DNA of 64,000 bases from Kitasatospora azatica KCTC 9699 (GCF_000744785.1 NZ_JQMO01000002.1:62001-126000); one strand, 5' to 3'. Shown: positions 33,291-43,026, counted from the first letter of the stretch. Notes: a model not told the origin generated them from the sequence alone. Numbers and translations are program-made.

Positions 33291-33656
33291 CTGTCACAAC
33301 TCGTATGCCGTGCCGTCATCTCGGGTCGCCCCCGGACAGCACCAGGGATGCGGCTGCGCCACGGAGCTGGATGCCTCGGTGCCGACCACGCCTGACGACC
33401 GTAGCGCCAGGCCCTGACAACGCGGTCACGTTGGCCGGAGAGGCCGACCTCTGGTCCGCCCGCGCGGGTCCTGCACCGTGGGCAAGGGGGGTGCTTGTGC
33501 ACGAGGTGTGGCCCGGTGACCGCCTCGGCGCTGGCCAGGGCAGGCGCCCATCACGAACTCGGGGTGACTGGCCCAGCCGTGACCACGCCGGCCAACCCCG
33601 ACCCACTGAGCGTTGACTCCAGCTCCAGGTGTCAGAGGGGCTCTATCCATGCGGGC
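33291..33656. promoter_or_regulatory. Divergent intergenic region
   Basis: This 366-base gap separates two divergent genes and must hold both promoters. I see no ribosome-bound extra frame and no strong repeat. Confidence 0.35.
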
Positions 33657-34265
33657 ATGGATGTTCGGGACGGCCGATTTGACTGGGTCGACGAGGAGGA
33701 CGGCTTCTATCCGATCCTCACCTTGATCGAGGGAGTCGCAGAGGACGAGGTCATCAAGCGGTTCGGCGGTGACCTGGAAGCCGCCCGCCTACTCACGGCC
33801 GATGAGATCTACGATCTCCAGCCCCGCCATGGGCACAGCCCCTTCGTGTCAGTTGGGACGGCAAACGGTGTGCTGTTCGCGCTGGAGGTCGTCGGATCGA
33901 CCGGTGCCGTACCGCGAGTCTTGCGTGATCTTTCCCGGGGAGGCAGGTGCTTTGGGCTCCTCCTCGATGTCAACGGCGGAGACAGAGTCCACTACGCCGT
34001 TGACGGTGACCTGGTCGTGTATCAGGAGCCCCGGGGCACCCTCACACCGCTCCGCGCGGGCGACTCCCGCTGGAGCCCGGCTTGGTACGAAGGGCTGAGC
34101 GATGCCACCGATCCGGCGGCACTCTGCGGCTCGAAGCTGTTCCTCCTCACCGAGCGAGTCATGCAGACCGTGATCGAGCCGGCCTGGTTCACCCAGCCGC
34201 TGAGGACCGTCGAGCTCCCTGACACGATCAGGTTCATCAACACCCCTGCCTGGGACATCCCCTGA
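33657..34265 (+). CDS. DUF6461-like protein, 202 aa
   Basis: I chose ATG 33657 (MDVRDGRFDWVDEEDGFYPI), where homology-like sequence begins. The pattern (YPILTLIEGVAEDEVIKRFG, then VGTANGVLFALEVVGSTGAV and LRDLSRGGRCFGLLLDVNGG) fits DUF6461, an actinobacterial family of likely contact-dependent or immunity-associated proteins with an unknown mechanism. The last part (DTIRFINTPAWDIP) closes cleanly before the stop. Confidence 0.6.
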   Translation: MDVRDGRFDWVDEEDGFYPILTLIEGVAEDEVIKRFGGDLEAARLLTADEIYDLQPRHGHSPFVSVGTANGVLFALEVVGSTGAVPRVLRDLSRGGRCFGLLLDVNGGDRVHYAVDGDLVVYQEPRGTLTPLRAGDSRWSPAWYEGLSDATDPAALCGSKLFLLTERVMQTVIEPAWFTQPLRTVELPDTIRFINTPAWDIP

Positions 34266-34330
34266 ACACTCGCCGTAGGCGAGCGGGGCTGCATGGGCAG
34301 GTGGGCTGCCCGGGGGTGGTTGATGGGTGG

Positions 34331-34737
34331 TCAGGCACTGTGGCGCAGGCGGGCCAGGTCCTCGCGCGTCATGTCGGCGGTGACGACCGGACGTCGGCGC
34401 GCAGGAGCTCCCACTGGCGGCGCTGTGCGGTCCAGGCCTCGGCGGCCAGGAGCGCCGGGCACTCCAGGCGGGCCACGGTGGCACGGGCGAGCCGCTGGCC
34501 ACAGCCGTTCGGGCACGGGCCCGTGCAGGGGGCGGGGCTGGACGTGCGCAGGCACTCGAACGAGCGGCCTTCGCGGTCGAAGCCGATCCAGACGCATCCG
34601 CCGCCACCGGCCCGGTGAACGCTCCCGCTGCACTTCGGGCACAGGTGGGCGTGGATGAAGCGTACGCCCGCCAGGGTGCACATCCAGCCGACGCGCTGGA
34701 CGCGCGGCAGCGGCCAGGGCAGCACCCCAAGCGGCAC
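34331..34737 (-). pseudogene. Zinc-ribbon protein with frameshift
   Basis: The upstream frame reads VRFIHAHLCPKCSGSVHRAG, then FECLRTSSPAPCTGPCPNGC and ECPALLAAEAWTAQRRQWEL. It has a CxxC pair and a CxxxCxxxC-like cluster, a probable Zn site. It runs past the natural end into SPPT. The neighbouring frame supplies a better tail (TADMTREDLARLRHSA) to 34331. I infer a single-base shift near 34390. Confidence 0.5.
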
Positions 34738-34841
34738 GAGATCGCCCTCGCTCCCCCAGGCCGGCGCCGTGGTGGCCGCCGCGAAGAGCGTGGGCCGACC
34801 CGAGCCCTCGCACCGGTCTCGCCGCTCCCGGGTACCAGCCG

Positions 34842-35420
34842 AGGCTGTTCGTAGCGCTCAGCCCGTTCCGCGAGCCGGCGGTGCCGGTCCCCGGCGTGTC
34901 CGTGGAGGACGTCTGCGAAGCGTACTGGCGGGTGATCGACGCACTGCCCGAGGGCACGGAGGACCTGGTGGACGGCACAGAGGAGGAGCTGCCCATCGCG
35001 CCGCTGCTGTACGACAGGAGCGGCGAGGTGATCGCGCAGTTGGTCTCCGTCGAGGTCCAGGAAGCCGACCTCGCCCTGCTCGCCGCGTTCGCCGACGCGT
35101 TCGCCGACGCGCTCGACCGCGCGGCTGGCCTGCGGCCCGGCCCGCAGCACGGGGAGCTGCGGCAGGTGCTAGACGACCTCGGCCGCGAGGGCTACTGGCT
35201 GTGGATGCCCCAAGGGGACGCGGCCACCGTCGCCCACTGGATTCGCAACGCGCTGTCGCTGTTCCTGCACCCGCCGTTCGACGGCCCGCAGGGCGAGGAG
35301 GCCCACGAGCTTGCTGACCGCACTGCTGCGGCACCTCGGCCCGGGGAGCGTCGCCGAGCTAGACGACGAGGAAGAGGACCTGGTCGCCGGGGTGACGCTG
35401 CCGGATGGAGCTCCGGGCTC
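34842..35420 (+). pseudogene. Truncated and frameshifted hypothetical protein
   Basis: The frame reads LFVALSPFREPAVPVPGVSV, then AYWRVIDALPEGTEDLVDGT and LRQVLDDLGREGYWLWMPQG. After FDGPQGEEAHEL the other frame continues the sense (LTALLRHLGPGSVAELDDEE). A one-base shift near 35315 therefore splits it. The N-terminus is missing and adjoins the zinc-ribbon remnant. The family was not recognised. Confidence 0.5.
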
Positions 35421-35571
35421 TCGGCAGGTAGGACCTGACGACCGCTCGGGCCCTGGCGGCTGGCCTTCAGGTCTTCCGGCCGCATCCCCGGGCAGCTCAT
35501 CACTGACTGACCGCTCCCGCTCCTGGCCCTTCCGATCTTCCCTAGCGGCCGGGTCAGCAACGCGGCAGAGG

Positions 35572-36927
35572 TTAGCGTCCTGCGGCGGCAATCAGGGTCT
35601 GCGCGATCTTGCGCATCGCGTCCCATCGGTCGTCGAGCGGCGTGCCGCCCTCCTCGGCAGCGGTGAGCATCTTGTCGATCCGGTCCTGAACGGTCTTCTT
35701 GTCGCCTGGGACGAGTTCGCCCTGGTAGTCGTTGATAGCGCCGTTGAACCCGGTCCAGCGGACCGGGAGCGGCTCGCCAGAAGCTGCCCGCAGGCAGTCG
35801 AGACCGAAGTAGAACTCCACGGAACACGCGCGCCCGTTGATGTTGTAGCGGGTGTCACCCGTGGGCCCGAGGGTCGGGTAGTCCTTCACGTAGTCGAGAT
35901 CGGGCAGCAGGCGGACCCTGAACCGATCGGGAAGCGGAGCGCCCGACAGCGTCTTCACGGCCTGACGCCCTGCGGCGTCGTTGTCGACCAGTGCGACGAC
36001 GCGGTTCATAATCCCTGCTGCCGCGAAGGCTCGCAGGCTCTTCACCAGCTCGGGGGCGCCGCCTGCAGCCTTCGCGTCGGGGTCGAGGAATGTGAAGTAG
36101 CCGGCAAGTTCGGGGGCAACGATCTGGAGTCCTCGCTTGAGGAACCGGGCATCGGTGGTTCCCTCGGTCATGACGATGATCGGCCCGCTGCTTGCCATCT
36201 CCGTCGCCAGCTCCTGCTGAGCGAGCTCTGAGACAGCGTCATGCCGGTTGAAGTAGCCGGCCGCCAGGAGATCGTGCAGGTCGAGGCGGACAACGGTGTC
36301 GGGTGCCTGGCCCTGGAGGAGCGCGGCAAGAAGTATCCGCAGATCGGCGTCAAACTCCCGGAACGCCTCAAGCTGCTCTAGGCAGGCCGTCATGAAGTTC
36401 TCCCGGGGTTCCTGCTCGTCCGACCGCTTGGAGCTGGCGATCAACGCGCGCAGGCCGATCCCCACGACGTCCTCCCAGGCGATCGGCAGGTGCTCGCCCT
36501 CGGGCGTCCCCGACACTGGAACGTAGAGAGCGTCCTCGCCGTCGATCATGTGAAGTTCCCGCAGGAACTCAGCCATCTCCGCCTGACAGCGCTGCGAAGT
36601 GAACCCCATCAAACTGAGCCGCTTCACGACGGTTCCGACGGTGGCCGAGTAGCCGAAAGCCGTGCTCATGTCACCGTCTTCGATACCCCCCGCGTACTCC
36701 TTCGACCCCGGCGCGCCCTCGTATGCCTCCGACGGGGCCTCGATCCAATCAGCAGCGTCAGCGTCCAGGTTGAAGTCCCCGGCATTTGCCGCGTCGACCT
36801 CGCTCGCCCACCGCCCATCCATGTACTTGTCATGCTCTTGGAAGATAGTCATGAGCTTGGTCGGAGTGTGGTTCTTTCCCGAACTGATCTCATCTTCGCC
36901 AAGGAAGAAGAACCACCTGTCGCTCAC
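35572..36927 (-). CDS. HEPN/Toprim-type protein, candidate defence nuclease
   Basis: GTG 36927 follows GGAGAG, giving 451 residues. The N-terminus (MSDRWFFFLGEDEISSGKNH, then TKLMTIFQEHDK) fits the HEPN/Toprim-associated N-terminal domain. A helical middle follows. A Toprim-like domain lies at about residues 245-345: IIVMTEGTTDARFLKRGLQI (catalytic Glu) and NRVVALVDNDAAGRQAVKTL (DxD). Toprim cuts or joins nucleic acid through Mg2+; HEPN domains are often RNases. No toxin or partner gene is adjacent. The frame is intact between decayed genes, which suggests selection. Confidence 0.75.
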   Translation of the reverse strand: MSDRWFFFLGEDEISSGKNHTPTKLMTIFQEHDKYMDGRWASEVDAANAGDFNLDADAADWIEAPSEAYEGAPGSKEYAGGIEDGDMSTAFGYSATVGTVVKRLSLMGFTSQRCQAEMAEFLRELHMIDGEDALYVPVSGTPEGEHLPIAWEDVVGIGLRALIASSKRSDEQEPRENFMTACLEQLEAFREFDADLRILLAALLQGQAPDTVVRLDLHDLLAAGYFNRHDAVSELAQQELATEMASSGPIIVMTEGTTDARFLKRGLQIVAPELAGYFTFLDPDAKAAGGAPELVKSLRAFAAAGIMNRVVALVDNDAAGRQAVKTLSGAPLPDRFRVRLLPDLDYVKDYPTLGPTGDTRYNINGRACSVEFYFGLDCLRAASGEPLPVRWTGFNGAINDYQGELVPGDKKTVQDRIDKMLTAAEEGGTPLDDRWDAMRKIAQTLIAAAGR

Positions 36928-37349
36928 TCAACTCTCCGATCAGCGTTCCGTGAATCCACCTGGCGAGCATCACAGTTTCGCGCCCGGCAGGCAACGGAGA
37001 TCACCGCTGTCAGGCTTCGAGGAGCTCGGCTTCGAGGGCAGGGATCCGCCTGCCCGCGAAACGGAGGTTGGATCGGGCGCCTTCAAGCCGCTCTTGCAGC
37101 GTGACGGGCCGGGCGGCGGGCGAGGTGTGCCGATGTAGCTGGTCGATGGCGCTGCGGGTGCTGTGCGACCCCTGCCTGAGCCTGGAACGGGAGCAGCAGC
37201 CGACCGGCTCGCCAGAGGGCGACCGGCCGGATCCGGCGCATGTGAACCGCAACGGCGCGGCCGACGGGTAGCCGTGTCGGGCGGGATGGTCGGCGGGCTG
37301 CCCCACGACCGCACCGTCCGGCACGGGCGCGCGGATCGAGGTCTGACAG
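36928..37349. other. Gene-poor stretch with remnants
   Basis: On the minus strand near 37016-37140 a frame reads HRHTSPAARPVTLQERLEGA, then RSNLRFAGRRIPALEAELLE and a stop. This looks like a coiled-coil tail of a lost protein. On the plus strand a short CDPCLSLEREQQPTGSPEGD frame ends at 37271. Neither has a ribosome site plus full gene. Confidence 0.35.
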
Positions 37350-38549
37350 TCAGCCGCCGGCCCGCAGCCGGAAGACCTCCTCGCGGGCGCGGGCGACGTC
37401 GTCGGTGCTGGCGCCCTGCGCGAGCGCGAGCTGCCGGGCGAGCCGGCGGACGGCGGTGAGCACGCGCTTACCGATGCCGCGCTGGTAGCTGCCGTGCAGG
37501 GAGCGGCGGAAGGCACGGCGGTCCCTGCGGGACCCGGTGGCGGCGGTCAGCTCGGCCTGCGTGAACAGGCCGGCGGTGACCTCGGGGGCGAGGATGTCGC
37601 GCAGCCACCGCCGTTCCTGCGGCAGGGCGAGCTTGAAGGTGAGCCGGAGCAGCAGCAGGCTTGCGACGGACAGCAGGACGAGCCCTCCGACGAGCCCTCC
37701 CAGGGCGGCGAGCCCGCCGAGCCCGCCACCCAGGGCGGGGCCCATGGACATCAGGCAGTCCACCAAGCCGTGCCCGAGCATCGCACCGGCCACCAGTAGC
37801 AGGCCGCGCAGCCGGTGCGCGGAACCGCCGCGGCCGATCAGCCACATCAGTCCGGCGCAGTACACCGCGCTGAACAGCGCGTGCGCGGTCAAGCCGGTCA
37901 CCGAGCGCCCCACCACGACCAGCAGGGCGGCACCGGCCTGGTCGGCGCCGAACGACTCCACGGCGCTCTTGTACGCGTACAGGACGTCCTCAGCGATCTG
38001 GAAGCCGAGTCCGGCGAACGCGCCGATCAGCAGCCCGTGGTACGGCGAGCGGACCAGCCGGGGCGCCAGGCCGATCAGCAGGACCAGCGCGGTGGCCTTG
38101 GCGCTCTCCTCGGTGAACGGGGCGGTCAGGCCGGGGCCCCAGTCGCCGATCCAGCCGTGCCCGAACAGCTTGCCCTCCAGCGAGATGGCCGCGCTGTTGG
38201 CGTGAAGCGCCATCACGAAGGTGGCGGTCAGCACGCCCCAGGCGAAGGCGACGACGAACAGCCGCGCCGGCAGGCTGGTGTACCGGTTGTGACGGCGCAG
38301 CAGGAACACCCACGGCACGGTGTAGAGGCCGAACGCGATCGCGCCGACGGCCAGTGCGGTCCCGTAGGCGCCGACGCCGCGCTGGTAGAACTCCACCAGT
38401 TGCTCCGCTCCGGCGAGCAGTCCGAGCACGAGCACCCAAAAGCAGGCGTTGCGCCACTGCACGATCCTGAACGGCGTGCCCCAGCCGGAGGCGTCGAGCG
38501 CCGCGGCCCTCGCCTCCTCCAGCTCCCGGCCGGTGATGACGGTGGTCAC
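37350..38549 (-). CDS. PrsW-family intramembrane protease-like protein
   Basis: The 399-residue polytopic protein has about eight hydrophobic segments (FWVLVLGLLAGAEQLVEF, ALAVGAIAFGLYTVPWVFLL). PrsW-type sites are visible: GLTAPFTEESAKATALVLL (Glu-Glu and Lys), GFQIAEDVLYAYKSA (Glu) and GLTAHALFSAVYCAGL (His). PrsW proteases cut anti-sigma factors in Bacillus. In actinomycetes the substrate is usually unknown. The last bases overlap the start of the next minus-strand gene in the operon at 38546-38549, so the two are co-translated. Confidence 0.75.
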   Translation of the reverse strand: MTTVITGRELEEARAAALDASGWGTPFRIVQWRNACFWVLVLGLLAGAEQLVEFYQRGVGAYGTALAVGAIAFGLYTVPWVFLLRRHNRYTSLPARLFVVAFAWGVLTATFVMALHANSAAISLEGKLFGHGWIGDWGPGLTAPFTEESAKATALVLLIGLAPRLVRSPYHGLLIGAFAGLGFQIAEDVLYAYKSAVESFGADQAGAALLVVVGRSVTGLTAHALFSAVYCAGLMWLIGRGGSAHRLRGLLLVAGAMLGHGLVDCLMSMGPALGGGLGGLAALGGLVGGLVLLSVASLLLLRLTFKLALPQERRWLRDILAPEVTAGLFTQAELTAATGSRRDRRAFRRSLHGSYQRGIGKRVLTAVRRLARQLALAQGASTDDVARAREEVFRLRAGG

Positions 38550-39211
38550 GACTGGTCCCCCTGGGTGGTCAGCGCGACGCTCGACAGCATCCGCTGGATT
38601 TGGTCGGTGCGGGTGGTCAGCTGCCCGTCGTCGGTGGCGGAGACAAGGATGGTCAGGCCTCGGCCGTCGGACAGCGCGTAGCTGGCCAGCACTCCCGCTC
38701 CGGAGGTGGCGCGGTAGGTTTCCCGCACCCCACTGACGTCGCCGGTCGCGGTGACGTGCGCCCGGTCGCCGGCAGCCCGGAAGCCCGGCAGGTCGGTCGT
38801 GTGCTCCTCGTCGGCGTTCACCTGATCCAGCAGCTGCGACGCGTCACCGCGGAAGGGGCCCACCTGGAGCGCGGCGGTCACCGTCCCGTCGGTGACGACC
38901 GCCTTGCCCTTGCCAGGCACCGGCGCGATGGTGGGCGTGCCGAGCGTGACCCCCTTCACCAGGCGCCACCCCTCGGGCGGAGCGAGCGTCAGGCCCGCTC
39001 CCAGGTCGAGCCGGTCGCCCGCGCGCACCACCGCATGGTCCGCCACCGACCGGTCGACCATTGGCAGCAGCACGGCCAGCACCAACCCGATCACCAATAC
39101 CACGGCGGCGGGCACCAGGCTGCCCCGATCAAGGCCCCATCGCCGGTGCTCCACAACTATCGGACCCTCAGGAACCCCCGGGTCCACGTCCACCGCACTC
39201 ACACCGCTCAT
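38546..39211 (-). CDS. Single-pass membrane protein, upstream partner of the PrsW-like gene
   Basis: I chose ATG 39211 (MSGVSAVDVDPGVPEGPIVV), giving 221 residues. It has an N-terminal cytoplasmic part, a membrane segment (LVPAAVVLVIGLVLAVLLPM) and an outer domain with strands (DGTVTAALQVGPFRGDA, GVLASYALSDGRGLTILVSA). Its stop overlaps the PrsW-like start by 4 bases. Overlap and topology suggest it is a partner or substrate of that protein (inferred). Confidence 0.65.
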   Translation of the reverse strand: MSGVSAVDVDPGVPEGPIVVEHRRWGLDRGSLVPAAVVLVIGLVLAVLLPMVDRSVADHAVVRAGDRLDLGAGLTLAPPEGWRLVKGVTLGTPTIAPVPGKGKAVVTDGTVTAALQVGPFRGDASQLLDQVNADEEHTTDLPGFRAAGDRAHVTATGDVSGVRETYRATSGAGVLASYALSDGRGLTILVSATDDGQLTTRTDQIQRMLSSVALTTQGDQS

Positions 39212-39323
39212 CCCCTCGAAAGCTCCACCGTCGCCGGCGGCCGTCCCGGCCGCGCCACGGCGCCCCGAATAATCCCATAAGCATGGAACTGCTGGCCGCG
39301 GTCGGCATCGAGGAGGATCCGGA

Positions 39324-39347
39324 GCTGGCTGGCTGGCTGGCTGGCTG
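39324..39347. repeat. (GCTG)6 microsatellite
   Basis: Six perfect tandem copies of GCTG follow a short frame (MELLAAVGIEEDPEL) on the plus strand. It makes LAGWLAGW in translation. A slippage-prone tract in otherwise non-repetitive DNA. Confidence 0.9.
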
Positions 39348-39609
39348 GCGGGCAGCGGCCGCGGCGAAGCCGAAGCGCTCACAGGCGGACAGGTTCCAGC
39401 AGGGCCTGCAGGCTGGCCGCGTTCGTCGAGCGGGAAGGGCACGCCCGGGCGCACCGGGAGGCCCTGGAGCCCGTAGAGCTGCCGGATGGGAGCGGAGGGT
39501 GGTGGCCGGGCCGGTCGTCGCACCGGGGACCTGGCTTACCCGCCCCACCCACAAGCCCCCACCGACAGCCTCCGGCGTGGCGGTGAGCCGACCGCCCCAT
39601 GACGGACGG

Positions 39610-40107
39610 TCAGGTGGCGGCGCGCAGCGGCGCCAGCGCCGGGCAGCGGTCGGCACCGTGCCCGAACTCGGCCGGCTCGTAACCGTCCGGGCCGTGGACA
39701 GGGCAGTGGTCCGGCTCGTGGGTGAGACGGGCACCGCACGCGGCGCGCGGGCACGTGCACGCCCGGTCGCTGCTGTACATGTGAACGGTGAAGGCACGTG
39801 CCTCCTCCGCGGCGGCCAGGACCTCCCGGGCCGCGCCGCAGGCCGGGGAACTGGCCTGGTGGCCGGCTCGCGCCAGCGCATGGTCGGCGGCGGCCGCGAA
39901 CCACGGCAGGGACGTCCCGTCAGCCCCGGCCAAAGGCCCCGTCAGTTGGTCGGGGGTGGCGGCAGCCAGATCCCGAGCCAGCAAACGGACAAACCCCGAA
40001 CGAGCCCCACCAGACGCGGCGCGTAAGACAGGCGGGGCGGGCACGGCAGGCGCGGCAGACGCGGTGGGCACCGCAGACGGGGTGGGCATGGTAGGCGGAG
40101 CGGTCAT
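39610..40107 (-). CDS. Intact Cys-rich small protein, reference copy of the family
   Basis: I chose ATG 40107, which follows CAGGAG, giving 165 residues. An Ala/Pro-rich start leads to GGARSGFVRLLARDLAAATP, LPWFAAAADHALARAGHQAS and REVLAAAEEARAFTVHMYSS. The Cys cluster is CTCPRAACGARLTH, then PDHCPVHGPDGYEPAEFGHG and ADRCPALAPL. This looks like a small zinc-binding domain. The function is unknown. The family has four visible copies: this one, the IS21-split copy, the 12.2-kb stub and the 43.1-kb stub. Confidence 0.7.
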   Translation of the reverse strand: MTAPPTMPTPSAVPTASAAPAVPAPPVLRAASGGARSGFVRLLARDLAAATPDQLTGPLAGADGTSLPWFAAAADHALARAGHQASSPACGAAREVLAAAEEARAFTVHMYSSDRACTCPRAACGARLTHEPDHCPVHGPDGYEPAEFGHGADRCPALAPLRAAT

Positions 40108-40249
40108 GGCAGGGCTCCTGTGTCGCTCGGCGTGGCTTCCTACCGCCGAACCTAGAAACACCACCCGCCCCCACCCACCCCCGATTCCAGCCCAGCCACC
40201 CGGGCGCACGACCGCGAACCGCGTGAGGGCGCCCGGCCGGCGGCGGGTG

Positions 40250-40546
40250 TCACGGCGCCGCCTCGCTCCAGGGGTCGGGCATCCGGTCCAGGCTCCCCGC
40301 CCACCCGAGCAGGCGCTCCTTCTCCTTCGAGAGCGCCTCATGGTGCTGGCCAGTCCACTCCCTGGAGGCAAGCGTCCAGTCGGCCTGGCCGAGCAGTCGG
40401 GTGCGGGCCGCGCGCGCTTCCTCCTGACGTGGGAAGTCACCGATCAGGCTCACACCCGTACGGTGCTCGAGCCCACCCTCGTGCTCGGAGTACCGGTCAT
40501 GGCGTGGAAGCCGTTCGTGGCACCTATTCGAGGGCGATCCACACAC
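40250..40546 (-). CDS. Hypothetical small protein, 98 aa
   Basis: The real-looking part reads HDRYSEHEGGLEHRTGVSLI, then ARTRLLGQADWTLASREWTG and EALSKEKERLLGWAGSLDRM. I placed the start at GTG 40546, which overlaps the end of the upstream gene by 23 bases. The exact start is uncertain. No family was recognised. It may be the partner of the frameshifted gene just upstream. Confidence 0.45.
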   Translation of the reverse strand: MCGSPSNRCHERLPRHDRYSEHEGGLEHRTGVSLIGDFPRQEEARAARTRLLGQADWTLASREWTGQHHEALSKEKERLLGWAGSLDRMPDPWSEAAP

Positions 40547-41598
40547 CGTGGTGCGGGTCCTGCCGGCAGACGAAGATGAGAAGCTCATCGCGAGCGCCTC
40601 GGAAGCCCGTCGGATCGTGGAACTCCGGGTCATAGCCCCGCTTGCGCGCGCGGAAGCGGTCTTCCACAGGGGTCCAGCTCAGTGCGCCGCGCTCGCCGTT
40701 GGGCAGCGTCAGAAGCAGGCTCATCTCCGAGTCGCAGGAGCACCGGACCGGTCGAGGGCCGTGCGGCCAGTACGGCCACCCGCCCGTCTTGAGACCAGGC
40801 GCCACCGACAGGTCATTGCCGTAGTCGTAGCCAGGGTCCTGCCCCAGACTGTTGTGCCAGGCGTGAATGCGGGACTGCAACTGCTCGGGAAGATCCTCGA
40901 TGTCGGGGTACTCGGTGATCCGCTCGGGGTGCAGTACACACGGTTCGAGGAGGTACATGTCGTCCGCTGACCTGTTCCCGCCGATACTCGCATCGGTGAG
41001 TGATGCGGCGGACCGCCAGATCACCTTCGGGGCCGGCCCGTGGTAGTGCTCGTGCATGCCGGGGATGTCAGGGTGCCGGTGCGGGCACCACAGGATCTGC
41101 AGGAGATCTGTCCCGTCCGGGGAACCGGATCTCGGGGATGTCGGCCGCATGGAGCTGGATGACCGGGACCATGGAGACCGGTTCGGCTGGGGTCTCGGGC
41201 TCCCACGTCTTGACCGTTTCCTTCGGCGGCCGGCTCCCGGCCTTCTGCAGGAACTGCTGCCGCATCGCCGCCATCTTGCCCAGCGCCGAGTCGGGATCGG
41301 CGGCCTGCTCGGGGAACTCGGCGGTCCACTGGCTGAGCCGCTGGGCGAAGAGCGCGTCACCTCGTCGGAAATCCTCCAGCTCCGCACTGGTGGCCGGGCG
41401 CTCGATCTCGACCATGTGCGGCAACTGGCAGGTCGGCCAGGCCTCGCCTGCGGGCCAGAGCATCGGCCCTGCCACCGAACTCGCCCCCGGCGCGGATACC
41501 CCGCGACGCGGGTGCAGCCGGGTCGCGTCCTTCGCGTAGACAGCGAGCTCCGGAAAGACCACAAGGATGTCGACGGGCCGAGCGGGAGTGGTGAACAT
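40524..41598 (-). pseudogene. DUF1963/YwqG-like protein, one frameshift
   Basis: The first frame (start ATG 41598, MFTTPARPVDILVVFPELAV) ends its sense at ADIPEIRFPGR near 41120. The next frame continues with DGTDLLQILWCPHRHPDIPG, then SFHNSLGQ-like text and CSCDSEMSLLLTLPNGERGA to VWIALE. Removing one C from the CCCC at about 41117-41120 joins EIRFP to DGTDLLQ without loss. The pattern P-xGTDLLQ-LWCPxxH is common in related Streptomyces proteins. Either a real frameshift or a sequencing error. Confidence 0.65.
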
Positions 41599-42023
41599 CG
41601 GGCAACGATCGCAGTTTGATCCCGGCCCATGTCAAGATCCGTCGCCCCAGCAGACCCCAGTTCTGCGCGGGAAGCGATCACACACTGCACGGGAAGCGAT
41701 CACCTACCAGGCCACGGCACTGCACGTAAGCCGAACTCGTCAACACCCCGTGCTCGACAACGCGGTACCACCACAGCGGCGTGACACGGTCAGGAACGAC
41801 CTTCAAGCCCTGGTGACGAGGCAGGTCCGCCGGCGCGGACCGCGCACAGAGCAGCGAGGACCACGCCGTCCAGACCGGCGCCACGTGGGCCACGTGGGCC
41901 ACCTACGCCTCCCACCGAGGACGAGCCCGAAATACCTGACTGACTCCGTTCAGCGCTCAACCAGGCTCACCCGACCTAACAATTCGATGGCGCGGAGCGT
42001 GACCAGCGTCGACGCTAGTCACC
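41599..42023. other. Gap of about 425 bases, nothing supported
   Basis: This stretch between divergent genes holds no convincing frame. I see no RNA gene or repeat. Confidence 0.4.
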
Positions 42024-42617
42024 GTGTCAGAATCCAAGCATCAGATCCGCGCCCTCTATACGGCTTCCACCGTGACGGTCTACCAGGCATACGCACCAGA
42101 GATCGGCCTGCCCGCAGCACACGACGGCCGCTTTCCCAGCGCCTGGCAACGAGACCGAATGACGTGGATCAAGCCGTCGTTCCTCTGGATGATGTATCGG
42201 TGCGGATGGGCAGCCAAGGAGGGGCAGGAGACCGCCCTCGCGATCGAAATCACCCGCGAGGGTTTCGAGTGGGCCCTGGCAAACGCCTGCCTGGCCCACT
42301 ACGAACACGGGCTGCATCCCGACCGCTCCACCTGGAAACGCCAGCTGAAGCGAGCCCCCGCCCGAGTGCAGTGGGACCCCGAACGCGACCTGCACCTGCA
42401 ACCGCTTGCCCACCGCTCCCTGCAACTCGGCCTCGCCGGCGAGGCCGCCGAGCGCTACGCGGACAAGTGGATCGTCTCGATCAGCGATGTCACCGCGCTC
42501 GCGCATGCCATCCATGCCCACGTCAGGGACGGAGCTCTAGACGCAGCCCAGCAACTCCTCCCCGCAGAACGCCCCTATCCGGCGAGCGACACCCTTCTCG
42601 CCCATCTGCGCGGCTGA
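42024..42617 (+). CDS. DUF4291-family protein
   Basis: The GTG start gives 197 residues. The sequence IRALYTASTVTVYQAYAPEI, then DRMTWIKPSFLWMMYRCGWA and AIEITREGFEWALANACLAH is the DUF4291 signature. The W/K-rich core and fixed RMTWIKPSFLWMMYR-type motif make this a confident family call. The biochemical role is unknown. Length is normal. Confidence 0.85.
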   Translation: MSESKHQIRALYTASTVTVYQAYAPEIGLPAAHDGRFPSAWQRDRMTWIKPSFLWMMYRCGWAAKEGQETALAIEITREGFEWALANACLAHYEHGLHPDRSTWKRQLKRAPARVQWDPERDLHLQPLAHRSLQLGLAGEAAERYADKWIVSISDVTALAHAIHAHVRDGALDAAQQLLPAERPYPASDTLLAHLRG

Positions 42618-42804
42618 GCCCGACCGCCTACGGCTGCGGACTTGCCGTTCCGGCGCCGCCCGCCCCGGCAACTCACGACAATCCAATACGCGATGCCATC
42701 AGTAGAGAGTGCCGCTCAGTGCCTGGGTGGTAGTTACGCTCGATCTGGCTGCCGCTAGCGGACAAAGCGTCACGATGACACTTCGCGAACGGCGCCGGGA
42801 GCGC

Positions 42805-43026
42805 TCAGCGAGCCTTGGATGCGTCGAGGACGCCCTGCGGGCTGATCCCGATCTCCTCGGCCTTGTCCGTCGCACGGTGGGCCTTGACGACCGCAGCGCG
42901 CCAGGTCAGGTCGTCGTAGTGGTCACGACCCTGGTCGTGGATCTCGGTAGCGGCCTGTCGGGCGTTTGCGGTCGCGATGGCCGCGTCAGCCAGAACACGG
43001 CTGGCCAGCCAAGTCGGGACGGACAT
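42805..43026 (-). CDS. Small helical protein, 73 aa
   Basis: I chose ATG 43026, which follows TTAGGAGTGCC. The protein is mostly helical and charged (WLASRVLADAAIATANARQA, YDDLTWRAAVVKAHRATDKA, then ISPQGVLDASKAR). No family was recognised. Its strong ribosome site supports translation. Confidence 0.6.
   Translation of the reverse strand: MSVPTWLASRVLADAAIATANARQAATEIHDQGRDHYDDLTWRAAVVKAHRATDKAEEIGISPQGVLDASKAR

Noticed and set aside
39324..39347. GCTG repeats as a CRISPR array
   Set aside because: There are no spacers and no cas genes. It is a simple microsatellite.
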